DNA of 64,000 nucleotides. It comes from Marinisporobacter balticus (GTDB lineage: Bacteria > Bacillota > Clostridia > Peptostreptococcales > Thermotaleaceae). Positions 36,286 through 45,163 of the stretch are shown in pieces; position 1 is the first letter of the stretch, and each line of letters opens with the position of its first letter. Below the pieces are notes generated by a model. It did not search any database. It saw only the letters and a list, made by a program, of their open reading frames with translations, and was not told where the DNA came from. The stretch covers positions 1 through 64,000 of the forward strand of contig NZ_SLWV01000007.1 in NCBI RefSeq assembly GCF_004345705.1, read 5' to 3'. Made by a program: the position numbers and the translations under genes.

Positions 36286-37554
36286 TTATACCACTCCTAA
36301 CTTGCTTTCTTTATAATTTATATTCTGCAGATATTCAATAATTTCAATCAATGCATCCCCTTCACCAAAGCCTCCCGACTTGGTTACAATAAGTGTATCA
36401 TCCACCTGTTCGCTAACCATTTTACCAACAGGAATCCCTGGCATAATTTCATCTAACAGCTCAATTCCATACGTATCCAATATTCTACATATCTGAAGAG
36501 AAGTATCCCCCCCGGTGGAAACGATTGCATGTACGCAAGTTTTATCACACACGATCTTTGTGAGGTTGGCAAGTGTTTCTACAATGCATAATGCCTGTGC
36601 ATATTCTTCATTGCTATTTTTTAATACCAATGAATAATCATCAAACAAACTGTCTACTGCTACCATAACTAGATTTTGTCCTTTTTCAATCTCATTTTCT
36701 ATCTGCTTTATGCACTGTTTAATGACTGTCTGTTCTTCTCCTTTAATAATTTTTTTCGTATCTGCTTTAATAATAGGTACCTGCCATATTTCTGATGCAC
36801 GCTTTACCTGTAGGGCTGTTTCTGGCGTACGTGATCCTACAACCACTAGCGTAATTCCCTTTTCTTTTTCCTTTAAATTTTTGTACCTTCTCTTTTTTTC
36901 TTCCGCAAGATCCATACTCAATTGCTTCGCTAGTCCTGCAGATCCACACAATACTTTTTTCTCATGGATTAGCTTAGATGTATCCTTTACTATTTTTAAA
37001 TCTCCATCCGTATCCGCATCTAGTACAAATACCTCTATACCCTCGCGTTGCTTTAATGCAATATATTCCTTTAAACTTTTTGCTCCATTTCGTATGGTTT
37101 GTAGATAAACGCCCTGCACCTTACGTTTCATCCCTTTTCGAAAAACATCAACTACATTAATCTTTGTTTTTCCTACTGCTAACACACCATTCACAACATG
37201 TCGCCCATTTTCAGGAAAACTCGGTGCAACCAACGCAAGGTGACAATCCATTGCATCCATTACTGCATCTAATTCTGAGTCAGGATTTCCTCTCAAAACA
37301 GAATCTATTTTCTTATAGATATACCCATTGCCACTGTCACACACTTTCTTTGTTATTCTATATACTCTTTCATATGCCTGTTGCGTACTTAATGGTCTTG
37401 TATCTGCATTAATAGAGATAATGTCATAATCTTTGTAAAAATTATTTTCTTTGTTATCATCGTGTAAAACTTTTAAAATAGCAGAAAACCCAAATTTTTT
37501 ATATTGTACTGCCGTATCATTTGCACCTGTTAAATCATCTGCAATAATAATCAT
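36286..37554 (-). CDS. Four-carbon acid sugar kinase (DUF1537 family, DtnK/OtnK-like)
   Basis: 422 residues. N-terminal domain opens MIIIADDLTGANDTAVQY, the acidic substrate-binding signature of DUF1537 kinases, followed by SINADTRPLSTQQAY. The C-terminal nucleotide-binding domain contains HAIVSTGGDTSLQICRIL and KSGGFGEGDALIEII. The family phosphorylates D-threonate, D-erythronate and related four-carbon sugar acids at O4, and pairing with a PdxA-like gene two positions downstream matches the known D-threonate pathway. First gene after the sigma-54 promoter. Confidence 0.9.
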   Translation of the reverse strand: MIIIADDLTGANDTAVQYKKFGFSAILKVLHDDNKENNFYKDYDIISINADTRPLSTQQAYERVYRITKKVCDSGNGYIYKKIDSVLRGNPDSELDAVMDAMDCHLALVAPSFPENGRHVVNGVLAVGKTKINVVDVFRKGMKRKVQGVYLQTIRNGAKSLKEYIALKQREGIEVFVLDADTDGDLKIVKDTSKLIHEKKVLCGSAGLAKQLSMDLAEEKKRRYKNLKEKEKGITLVVVGSRTPETALQVKRASEIWQVPIIKADTKKIIKGEEQTVIKQCIKQIENEIEKGQNLVMVAVDSLFDDYSLVLKNSNEEYAQALCIVETLANLTKIVCDKTCVHAIVSTGGDTSLQICRILDTYGIELLDEIMPGIPVGKMVSEQVDDTLIVTKSGGFGEGDALIEIIEYLQNINYKESKLGVV

Positions 37555-37679
37555 TTAAAACAACTCCGTTTCTCTTTCCATAAAATTGTATCTTACAATA
37601 CTTCCTCACCTCTTATGCAAAATAGAATATGGCTATCATACATAGGTCATATTTATTACTTATAATCAATTTTATAAAT

Positions 37680-37697
37680 ACGTAAATGTATTTACGT
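37680..37697. promoter_or_regulatory. Palindrome at the predicted transcript start
   Basis: ACGTAAAT-GT-ATTTACGT, a perfect 8-bp inverted repeat beginning at the predicted +1 of the sigma-54 promoter. It may be an operator for a second regulator or a 5'-end hairpin. Confidence 0.5.
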
Positions 37698-37707
37698 CCT
37701 AATATAA

Positions 37708-37725
37708 AAGCAATTTTTATGCCAA
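37708..37725 (-). promoter_or_regulatory. Sigma-54 (-24/-12) promoter of the sugar-acid operon
   Basis: Minus strand TTGGCATAAAAATTGCTT. GG (37722-37723) and GC (37710-37711) have the exact spacing of the sigma-54 consensus TGGCAC-N5-TTGC. It lies 150 bases before the kinase start and downstream of three palindromic sites, and a sigma-54 activator gene precedes it. Confidence 0.85.
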
Positions 37726-37885
37726 CCAATCTATGATTTTTAGAAAACATATTTTTCCTTAGTATTGAAATATATTTATCATAGATCAACGACTTAAAAC
37801 TCTAATCTTTAGAATTTTTAATCTATTCATATTTAAATCGTACATACCCTATCACGCGGAACACTTCTTTAAAAATTCACAAATG

Positions 37886-37941
37886 GTTGCATATAGCAAC
37901 ATTTTTACGTTGTAAAACGCAACTTCGTTGTAATATGCAAC
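37886..37941. promoter_or_regulatory. Three palindromic upstream activator sites (GTTG-N7-CAAC)
   Basis: GTTGCATATAGCAAC (37886-37900), GTTGTAAAACGCAAC (37909-37923) and GTTGTAATATGCAAC (37927-37941) share the half-site GTTG(C/T). Centres are 23 and 18 bp apart. They lie 160-230 bp upstream of the -24/-12 promoter, the usual distance for enhancer sites of a sigma-54 activator. Confidence 0.8.
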
Positions 37942-37954
37942 CACTTATTTCTTC

Positions 37955-39853
37955 TCACTTTTTCATTTTTCTCCATAAGGTGGTTCTATCTATTTTTAAA
38001 ATCTCACAGGTTTTTGACGTAGATTTTTGATTCATGTTATATATACAAGAGATATACCGCTTCTCTATATCCTTTAAACTTGGTAGATCTTGCGCTATTT
38101 CTCCTAGCATACAATCCTGTGGTACTATCTGCTCTTGCTTTTTTATTTTATAATTTACATTATTTTCTAAATCATATTTCTTGATCATCGTATCCTCACA
38201 GATTATTACTGCACGTTCTATCATTCCTTGTAATTCTCGAATATTTCCTTCATAATCATAAATCATAAGATAGTCCATAGCACTCTTAGTAAATCCATCT
38301 ATTTTCTTAGAATACTTATTACAGTACCGCTTTAAAAAATGGAGAACCATTACATCAATATCATCTTTTCTCTGACTTAAGGGTGGTATATAAAAAGATA
38401 GTGTGTTAATTCTATAAAGTAGGTCTCGTCGAAAGGTTCCCTGCTTCACCATTTCCTTTAGATTTCGATTGGTAGCACACACAATACGTACATCTAGCGG
38501 AATTACCTTATTATCTCCTAGTCGCATAATTTCACGTTCTTGTATTACACGAAGCAAACGCCCCTGTACATCTATTGGCAGTTCACTTATTTCATCTAAA
38601 AATATAATTCCTTTGTGGGCAAGCTCAAATACACCTGCTTTACCTTTCTTCTTGCTCCCAGTAAATGCCCCCTCAACATAACCAAAAAGTTCACTTTCAA
38701 TAATAGAACGAGGTAAAGCAGCACAGTTTATAGCAACAAAAGGTCCTGTTCTTCTTCTACTTTCATTGTGTATACTTTGGGCAAAAAGTTCCTTACCTAC
38801 CCCTGAACTTCCTTCAATTAATACACTCGAATCATATCTACTAAATTTTTTTGCTACAGTAATACAATGCTCCATTTCATTACTTTTGTGAATAATAGAA
38901 GAAAAAGTATGTTTTGCCACAAAACCCTTTTCTACCATCTTAATCCTTACCTCTTTTTCTAAGTTTTGAAGTTTCGTTATATCCTGAAATACAGTCACAG
39001 AACCTTTGTTTTCATCATTTACCATAATAGGAATGTTACTTATAGTCACCTGCGTATCCCCTAGCTTTCGCACCTCATCAATAAGCGTTTTACTCTGTAA
39101 TATTTCTTCTAAAACACTTCCTATTTGGGTAAATTCCTGAATTTTTCGTCCAATAGCATATTCTTTAAGAATTCCTAAAATCTCCTGTGCTACAGAATTA
39201 AATAATAAAATCCTGTTTTTCTCATCTGTGGCAATTACCCCATCATGAACATAGTCAATAAGTGCCATATAGCGCTTTGATCTTTCTATTTCATACTTAG
39301 ATACCATCAAAATACGGTTTGCTTCTTCTATTGCACTACGAATGGCATCTTGTCCACTTTCTAGCATATAACAAGTATATCCTAGCTCTTTGCAGATATT
39401 ATTCACTACTGCATCTCCTATAAATACATGAACCCCCTCTGCCACACACCCTTTAATTTTTTGCGCTACACTCTCTCCACGCTCAATATCTACCTTCTTT
39501 ACCTTTTTTACAATCTCTTTGATCAAATCATACCCATAGATAATATTATTATGGCCTATAATCGCTAACGGTTCATTCTGCCCTACTATATGTTTGATAT
39601 TTGCAATTACATCATAAGCACTCGTTTGGATTTCCACTACTGGCACATTCAAAACATCTTTAATAAGTGTAAAGGTTCCTCCTCTAGAAATGACTACCTT
39701 GGCGCCACAATCTACCGCCTTATATGCAGCTCTTACCCCTTCTTGCAAATCACCTCTTACAACCTCTATATTTTTGTAATCATGTTGTGAAATAAGATCC
39801 ACTGATAATTGATACATCTTTTCATAAGGTGCAATCAACACAACTTCCTTCAT
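37955..39853 (-). CDS. PrpR-type sigma-54-dependent transcriptional activator
   Basis: 632 residues: an N-terminal PrpR_N-like sensor (about 1-190), a PAS domain (about 195-300, IDYVHDGVIATDEKNRILLFN), an AAA+ domain (about 330-560) with Walker A EGSSGVGKELFA and Walker B GIIFLDEISELP, and a C-terminal Fis-type helix-turn-helix (TSKTCEILKIDRTTLWRKMK). The sigma-54 contact loop reads GAFTGS instead of the usual GAFTGA. It should bind the palindromes at 37886-37941 and activate the downstream operon when its ligand, perhaps a pathway metabolite, is present. GGAGGG precedes the ATG. Confidence 0.9.
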   Translation of the reverse strand: MKEVVLIAPYEKMYQLSVDLISQHDYKNIEVVRGDLQEGVRAAYKAVDCGAKVVISRGGTFTLIKDVLNVPVVEIQTSAYDVIANIKHIVGQNEPLAIIGHNNIIYGYDLIKEIVKKVKKVDIERGESVAQKIKGCVAEGVHVFIGDAVVNNICKELGYTCYMLESGQDAIRSAIEEANRILMVSKYEIERSKRYMALIDYVHDGVIATDEKNRILLFNSVAQEILGILKEYAIGRKIQEFTQIGSVLEEILQSKTLIDEVRKLGDTQVTISNIPIMVNDENKGSVTVFQDITKLQNLEKEVRIKMVEKGFVAKHTFSSIIHKSNEMEHCITVAKKFSRYDSSVLIEGSSGVGKELFAQSIHNESRRRTGPFVAINCAALPRSIIESELFGYVEGAFTGSKKKGKAGVFELAHKGIIFLDEISELPIDVQGRLLRVIQEREIMRLGDNKVIPLDVRIVCATNRNLKEMVKQGTFRRDLLYRINTLSFYIPPLSQRKDDIDVMVLHFLKRYCNKYSKKIDGFTKSAMDYLMIYDYEGNIRELQGMIERAVIICEDTMIKKYDLENNVNYKIKKQEQIVPQDCMLGEIAQDLPSLKDIEKRYISCIYNMNQKSTSKTCEILKIDRTTLWRKMKK

Positions 39854-40070
39854 ATATTCCCTCCATATGCTAAATTTAAATAAACTTATATACTCATTTT
39901 ACTATTTTTTATCCTATATATTATTTACTTCCCTATGGGGTTAATGATAGTTTTTATGTTTCATTCACTCTATATTTCTATGAATTTTTCCATAATTCCT
40001 CTTTTCATGTTATTATTCGCTAATGTTATTTTTGTATATTCTATTTAACTTATCTATAAATACCACACAA

Positions 40071-40118
40071 AAAAGAGCCCCGCTTGAATAAATAAATTAC
40101 TCAAACCTGACTCTTTAA
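40071..40118 (-). terminator. Hairpin of the TTGAATA/TCAAACCTGAC family
   Basis: On the minus strand AAAGAGTCAGGTTTGA faces TCAAGCGGGGCTCTTT with central mismatches and a T run. Related to hairpins at 5017-5051 and 15861-15908. It lies about 280 bases beyond the ABC-2 permease gene and upstream of the sigma-54 regulator. Confidence 0.5.
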
Positions 40119-40136
40119 AATATCTTATATTTTGTA

Positions 40137-40370
40137 TTAAATACTTCTTTTACTTGCATATACAGGCTTTAATGCCTTAAAACCATCTATTTTTTCAATG
40201 CATTCTTAAAATGCATCATATCTTGCAATTTTCTCTTGCCAGTACATAATACAATATCCTTCACATAATTTCAATACAAAAATTCGCTTAAAATCCTTGC
40301 TATTTCTTATTTCTAAGATTGAAGAAGTAATATTTTTCAGCCTTTTCTTTTTTCTACTAATCCTTAAAAG
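40137..40370 (-). pseudogene. Coding-like remnant with internal stop
   Basis: A minus-strand frame includes KLCEGYCIMYWQEKIARYDAF, an in-frame TAA, and then in the same frame ECIEKIDGFKALKPVYAS before a final stop. The amino-acid makeup looks coding rather than random, but there is no ribosome site and I cannot name a family. It occupies most of the gap between the ABC-2 permease gene and the sigma-54 regulator. Weakly supported. Confidence 0.25.
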
Positions 40371-40373
40371 AAA

Positions 40374-40399
40374 AGCCAACTAATCTATAGTCGACTTTG
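40374..40399 (-). terminator. Terminator after the ABC-2 permease gene
   Basis: AAGTCGACTA / TAGTTGGCTT on the minus strand pair fully using G-U pairs, with a TTTTCTTTT end, directly after the permease stop codon. A diverged member of the family at 8357-8390 and 54661-54692. Confidence 0.65.
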
Positions 40400-40402
40400 C
40401 GT

Positions 40403-41152
40403 TTATGCATGTACATCTGATTTTTTTAAGTATCCGATCAAGGCAACGAGTGAAATCATAAAGGTAGCCCCTAAAATGATCCAAGCCTTTACTGTAATCA
40501 TCTTAGGATCATGTGCATTTGCTCTAAAAACATAATCCGTTGGAATACACCATGGAAATACATCTATATATTTTGAATTACATACTATAACATTTGTTAT
40601 AACTGCACTTATTCCTAATACAATAGGCGGAATCACATTTTTACCGATTACTCCTAAAACTGCACTTACAGGGGATAATACAAAAAACATGCTACCTATC
40701 CATAATTGCTTTTTGATTTCTTCCATCAATAGATGGAAATTGAGGGACTCTTGAATTACAAACATGCCTCCAGCCAACATAAAACCAAAATTTATTGCTA
40801 ATGTTGCAAAAATTATGATTAATATAACCATTAATTTTGCAAATACAAATTTCGATTTATCTACTGGATAGGTATATAAAGTATTGACCATATTTTCTGT
40901 GTATTCTCTTGAAAATACATATCCTGAAATGAGTGAAAATAAAGCAACTGCCATAATCAAACTCATAAATAAAATATTGTTTTCAAAAGCCAATTCCCAA
41001 TTCCAATGTACTCCAGAAGTCTTTGAATTACCCATAATAATCAGTAATATTAATACACTTGGAAGTATTCCTCCAATCGGTAATAACCACAGAATCTTCG
41101 CTCTTTTTAACTTCAAAATTTCTGTATAGAGTACATTAAGCAATTCCCTCAC
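40403..41152 (-). CDS. ABC-2 type permease, bacitracin/lantibiotic export (BcrB-like)
   Basis: 249 residues with six membrane helices. The YTEILKLKRAKILWLLP start and the SGYVFSREYTENMVNTLYTYPVDKSKFVFAKL cytoplasmic loop are typical of ABC-2 permeases in BcrAB or immunity-type transporters. It starts with GTG and overlaps the ATPase gene by 17 bases. Together with the ATPase and the two-component system upstream it forms a four-gene operon likely to sense and expel a cell-wall-active peptide or similar stress agent. Confidence 0.85.
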   Translation of the reverse strand: MRELLNVLYTEILKLKRAKILWLLPIGGILPSVLILLIIMGNSKTSGVHWNWELAFENNILFMSLIMAVALFSLISGYVFSREYTENMVNTLYTYPVDKSKFVFAKLMVILIIIFATLAINFGFMLAGGMFVIQESLNFHLLMEEIKKQLWIGSMFFVLSPVSAVLGVIGKNVIPPIVLGISAVITNVIVCNSKYIDVFPWCIPTDYVFRANAHDPKMITVKAWIILGATFMISLVALIGYLKKSDVHA

Positions 41153-42056
41153 CCCCAGTAGCCTTTATGAAATAATCTTCTAAGGTATCTTTCATTAAAA
41201 TAATCTCTCCCACATCCACATGGTTTTCTACAAGCAAGCGATTGATCTTTGGACTATCAGAAAGCTTTTCATAAACTTGTAAGATATTTTTTTCACTGAC
41301 CCTATAATCAAAAATACACAATTTTTCTTCTAGTAACATGGCTGCTTTTTTATCATCGCTTACCTTTATTTTTATGTAATGTCTATTTTTATTTTGAAGG
41401 GTTTCAAAGTCAATCTCCTCTACTAATTTCCCCTTATGGATAATGCCAATGGTGGTTGCCATCTGCTGTATTTCGCTTAAATTATGACTAGATATCAAAA
41501 CAGTAATATTCTTTTTACTAGATAAATCTAATATAAGTTCTCTCATTTCTTTAATTCCAACAGGATCTAGCCCATTCGTAGGCTCATCCAAAACTAATAT
41601 TTCAGGGTGATGAAGCAGTGCTCTAGCAACACCAAGACGCTGCTTCATGCCCAATGAAAATTCTTTTACCAATTTATTTTTTGTATCCTTCATGCCGGAC
41701 ATTTCTAAAGCTTCATCTATACATTTTTTCCCTTGTATCCCGATCAACCTTCTATGAATCTCTAGATTCTCCTTGGCTGTTAAATTCGGATAAAAACCTG
41801 GGAATTCTATAATAGATCCGATTCTTTCTAGATATTGATTTTTTTTTGAAGATATATTTTCTCCAAACATTTCAATACTTCCCTGTGTTGGTTTTATAAG
41901 TCCCATAATCATCCTTATTGTTGTTGTTTTTCCTGCCCCATTTTCTCCTAAAAATCCATAAATTTCTCCTTTTTTAATATGGATATTTAAGTTATCTACC
42001 GCATTTTTATCTTTATATTTTTTTGTTAAGTTTACAGTTTCTAATACATATTCCAT
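41136..42056 (-). CDS. ABC transporter ATPase, BcrA-like
   Basis: 306 residues from the ATG at 42056, preceded by GAAGGGAAGGGA. Walker A GENGAGKTTTIR, signature FSLGMKQRLGVARALLHHP (the variant LGMKQR form), Walker B ILVLDEPTNGLDP and H-loop LISSHNLSEI. The C-terminal extension of about 90 residues is usual for BcrA/CcmA-type exporters. Overlaps the permease gene downstream. Substrate unknown. Confidence 0.9.
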   Translation of the reverse strand: MEYVLETVNLTKKYKDKNAVDNLNIHIKKGEIYGFLGENGAGKTTTIRMIMGLIKPTQGSIEMFGENISSKKNQYLERIGSIIEFPGFYPNLTAKENLEIHRRLIGIQGKKCIDEALEMSGMKDTKNKLVKEFSLGMKQRLGVARALLHHPEILVLDEPTNGLDPVGIKEMRELILDLSSKKNITVLISSHNLSEIQQMATTIGIIHKGKLVEEIDFETLQNKNRHYIKIKVSDDKKAAMLLEEKLCIFDYRVSEKNILQVYEKLSDSPKINRLLVENHVDVGEIILMKDTLEDYFIKATGGEGIA

Positions 42057-42108
42057 CAATATCCCTTCCCTTCTGATAATAGAATACAATAAAAAACTTA
42101 CATAGATT

Positions 42109-43050
42109 TTACTTAAATCTTACAAGTTTCTTAAATAAAGGAATCGTCAATGAAAATTCCGTTTTTTCATAAGGAATGCTCTCAACAAAAATGTCTCCAC
42201 CATGCTTTTTTATAAGTTCTCTTACAATGGTTAAGCCTATACCACTTCCTTGAAGCTGATGATTTCTTGAATCTTCTAGGGTATATAATCGCTCAAATAT
42301 ATGCGGAATCTCTTTATTTGGAATGCCTTTTCCATGATCCCAAACAGATATACGCGCAAATTCCTTTTCTTTTTTTACCCCAATGCCTATTTCCCCTCCA
42401 TCTTTTCCATATTTCAATGCGTTTGATAAAAGATTATTAAGAATTCTATGGATGCTCTTTTCATCTCCGAGTACATATAGCTTTTCATCTGGTACATGAA
42501 TGACTGGTGTTATATTGATTTTTGTGAAATCTTCATAAAAGGTGAGGATACTCATTCTTGCTGCCTCACAAATATCTACTTTCTTAAAATTTAGCACAGC
42601 ATCATTGGCCTCGATTTTAGATAATACAAAAAAATCTTCTAAAAGTACATGGAGAAGCTTTCCTTTTGCATAAACCACATCCATATATTTTTCTTTTTCT
42701 TCTTCTGTTATAGTAAGATCATTTTTCATCGCTTCTATATATCCTAATAGAGACGTCAAGGGTGTTCTTAAATCGTGTGAAATATTAGAAACCATTTTTT
42801 TTCTCGATTCTTCTGTTTTTTTATACTTCACAAGTATTTCTTGAAATTTATCGACCAATTCATTGATGTTTTCACATAATTTCTTCAGCTGTTTATGATT
42901 CGTATAGAGCCGCACTCTTTGATTTACATTTCCATTTTCTATTTGCATAAGTACTCCATTTATCTTTTTTATTTGTTTATTTTGACCTTTCATCATCCAT
43001 AAAAGAAATATACACATGATTAAGAGTAAGAGCGTCATTGTTTTAAACAT
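42109..43050 (-). CDS. Sensor histidine kinase with a single N-terminal membrane helix
   Basis: 313 residues. One membrane helix (about 5-20), a HAMP-like stretch, the phosphoacceptor region VSNISHDLRTPLTSLLGY (His about residue 95) and a HATPase domain with N-box NLLSNALKYG, G1 VWDHGKGIPN and G2 GSGIGLTIV. There is no extracellular sensor domain, so the kinase probably senses through the membrane or through the ABC transporter. It overlaps the response-regulator gene by 8 bases and precedes the transporter genes. Confidence 0.9.
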   Translation of the reverse strand: MFKTMTLLLLIMCIFLLWMMKGQNKQIKKINGVLMQIENGNVNQRVRLYTNHKQLKKLCENINELVDKFQEILVKYKKTEESRKKMVSNISHDLRTPLTSLLGYIEAMKNDLTITEEEKEKYMDVVYAKGKLLHVLLEDFFVLSKIEANDAVLNFKKVDICEAARMSILTFYEDFTKINITPVIHVPDEKLYVLGDEKSIHRILNNLLSNALKYGKDGGEIGIGVKKEKEFARISVWDHGKGIPNKEIPHIFERLYTLEDSRNHQLQGSGIGLTIVRELIKKHGGDIFVESIPYEKTEFSLTIPLFKKLVRFK

Positions 43051-43750
43051 GCTTTATTTCCCCGAGCTTATAGCCTATTCCCCAAACAGTCGTAATCATT
43101 TTAGGCTTTGAAGGATCTTTTTCAATTTTCTTTCTAAGGCGTCTGATATGTACCATCAATGTATTTTCATCATGCATATATTCTTCTTCCCATACATATT
43201 TAAATATCTGTTCTTTTGTAAATACACGATTTGGATTTTTCAAAAAAAGCTTCAAGATTTCGAATTCTTTTTTTGTAAGTGAAATGTTTTCCTCATTCTT
43301 TACAACATAATAATTATTCAAATCCAAAAAAATATCCCCATAGGTTATATTTTCTTCTTTCAATGTTTCATTTTTATGAAAATGAAAGCTTCTTCTAATG
43401 GTTGCATCTACTCTTGCTAAAAGCTCTGCTGTGGAAAAAGGCTTTGTCATATAATCATCTGCCCCCATCCGAAGTCCGATGATTTTATCAATTTCTTCAT
43501 CTTTTGCTGATAATATAATAATGGGTACGATACTTTCTCCTCTGATTCTTCTCATGACTTCTATCCCATCTATTTTAGGAATCATAATATCAAGTAAAAT
43601 CATATGATACGCTCTTTCTTTATATTTTAATAAAGCTTCTTCTCCATCAAAGGCTGTATATACTATATATCCTGATTTTTTCAATGTACTTGCAATAAGA
43701 TGATTGATGGCTTGGTCATCTTCAACAACCAAAATATTTATCGATTTCAT
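43043..43750 (-). CDS. OmpR-family response regulator
   Basis: 235 residues. Receiver domain with the acidic pair VVEDDQ, phosphoacceptor Asp54 in MILLDIMIPK, and Lys in DYMTKPFS. The C-terminal winged helix (KKEFEILKLFLKNPNRVFTKEQIFKYVWEEE) is the OmpR/PhoB DNA-binding type. First gene of the operon with the histidine kinase and BcrAB-like transporter, whose expression it probably controls. GGGAGGG precedes the ATG. Confidence 0.92.
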   Translation of the reverse strand: MKSINILVVEDDQAINHLIASTLKKSGYIVYTAFDGEEALLKYKERAYHMILLDIMIPKIDGIEVMRRIRGESIVPIIILSAKDEEIDKIIGLRMGADDYMTKPFSTAELLARVDATIRRSFHFHKNETLKEENITYGDIFLDLNNYYVVKNEENISLTKKEFEILKLFLKNPNRVFTKEQIFKYVWEEEYMHDENTLMVHIRRLRKKIEKDPSKPKMITTVWGIGYKLGEIKHV

Positions 43751-43958
43751 AATACATTTCCCTCCTATACCGAGTCCTTAAAAATCATTGCATCATTATC
43801 CCATGTATTTCTAAATACAAAAAAATATAAACTTCCTCTTCTTTCATTTTATCAAATTAGAGAAAGTTTAGAAAATAATATTCTATTCTTTTTTAAACCA
43901 TAAGCAATAGCCTTCAATTTAAAGTATATTACATTATTTAGATAAAAAATTCTACGCC

Positions 43959-44816
43959 TTAAGCACTTTCATCGATCTCTGTTTCATGCACTATACTAAG
44001 TTTACATTTACTCTTTTTCGCCTTCGTAGATGCTAAACTTGCGATATTGATTAGCTGAGAAACAGCCGCATATGGATTTGTTATTCTATTGTCATACTTT
44101 CTACCTTTAACAATCCCTGCTGAAATAGTAATATCAATTTCATCTTGAAACTTGTGTATTGCTACTGCGTTCATTATTTCTTTTACCATTGCTTTAGCTT
44201 GCTCAATCGTATAGGGTGTCACAATCATGAATTCATCCCCACCAAATCTACACAAATAGGTATCTGTATGTTTATACATATTGAGTAACATGCCAATATC
44301 CTTTAAAATATTATCTCCACAAATATGCCCATATGCTTTATCAACATGTCCGAAATTATCCACATCCATAAATATAATCGCTATTTCACTTCTATTTTTA
44401 ATAAATTTTGCAGCATGATAATATACATAATCACTTTTATAAAGGCCTGTAAGCAAATCTATATGTTTCCCTAGTTCAATATCTAAAAGAGACGTTGTAA
44501 TAAACCCAACTACTTTTTTATTCTCCTCCACTAAAAGAATTTCCATATTTTTTTCCAATAATTCTTTTGCTTTCCATATGGGGGTATCTACATTTATTTT
44601 TGTAAAATTTTGTATCATAGCGTCTGCTGCAATTCTATTAGGATGTGCTTCAATTAATTCTTTTGTTGTAATTACACCAAGAATTTCTCTGTGCTCCATT
44701 ACAAAAAAATGGCTAATTCCTTTTTCTAGTGCACTATTCTTTATATTTCTAATCCCATCAATGGCATTCACAATCATAAAATCTTGATTCATAATATTTA
44801 AAACTTTTCTAATCAT
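43959..44816 (-). CDS. CBS-pair diguanylate cyclase (GGDEF)
   Basis: 285 residues. Two CBS motifs (about 5-110; FFVMEHREILGVITTKELI and LLVEENKKVVGFITTSLLD) precede a GGDEF domain (about 120-280). The active-site motif is intact (CRFGGDEFMIVTP), so it should make cyclic di-GMP; a canonical RxxD product-inhibition site is not obvious. CBS pairs bind adenine nucleotides, so activity may respond to energy state. It overlaps the preceding 116-aa gene by 4 bases, implying coupled translation. Soluble, no membrane helix. Confidence 0.88.
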   Translation of the reverse strand: MIRKVLNIMNQDFMIVNAIDGIRNIKNSALEKGISHFFVMEHREILGVITTKELIEAHPNRIAADAMIQNFTKINVDTPIWKAKELLEKNMEILLVEENKKVVGFITTSLLDIELGKHIDLLTGLYKSDYVYYHAAKFIKNRSEIAIIFMDVDNFGHVDKAYGHICGDNILKDIGMLLNMYKHTDTYLCRFGGDEFMIVTPYTIEQAKAMVKEIMNAVAIHKFQDEIDITISAGIVKGRKYDNRITNPYAAVSQLINIASLASTKAKKSKCKLSIVHETEIDESA

Positions 44817-45163
44817 ATTTCTATAGATTTGCTAACGTGAATTGTAATATTAATCTGGGCTTTGATAATCGTAGCTTCGTTAGCAATCCGTCCTCCTTCT
44901 TCCATGATTAATTCAATAAGCTTATCTTTGGGTAAAATATTTAATAGCCCTTTCCTAATTACAATGGCTTCAATAACAGCATCCTCAATCTTAACAATTT
45001 CATATTGATCTGGTGATAATATGTCTACCATTCTTCTTGCAGCTTCTGGCCCTATCGGTGCTCTTTTGCCAACTATCAATACATCCTGCATAGGAGGCAT
45101 CTCAAATTCAGATAAACGTATCGTTATATCCGCTTTTTTTGTGCTTTCATTGTATGTTGCCAT
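44813..45163 (-). CDS. Small soluble protein of unknown function, coupled to the GGDEF gene
   Basis: 116 residues, no signal peptide or membrane helix. It reads as an alpha/beta domain (ADITIRLSEFEMPPMQDVLIVGKRAPIGPEAARRMVDIL, then IKAQINITIHVSKSIEI at the end). I do not recognise the family. AAAGGTGG lies before the ATG and the stop overlaps the start of the CBS-GGDEF gene by 4 bases, the classic sign of two proteins acting together. It may sense a ligand or regulate the cyclase. Confidence 0.6.
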   Translation of the reverse strand: MATYNESTKKADITIRLSEFEMPPMQDVLIVGKRAPIGPEAARRMVDILSPDQYEIVKIEDAVIEAIVIRKGLLNILPKDKLIELIMEEGGRIANEATIIKAQINITIHVSKSIEI

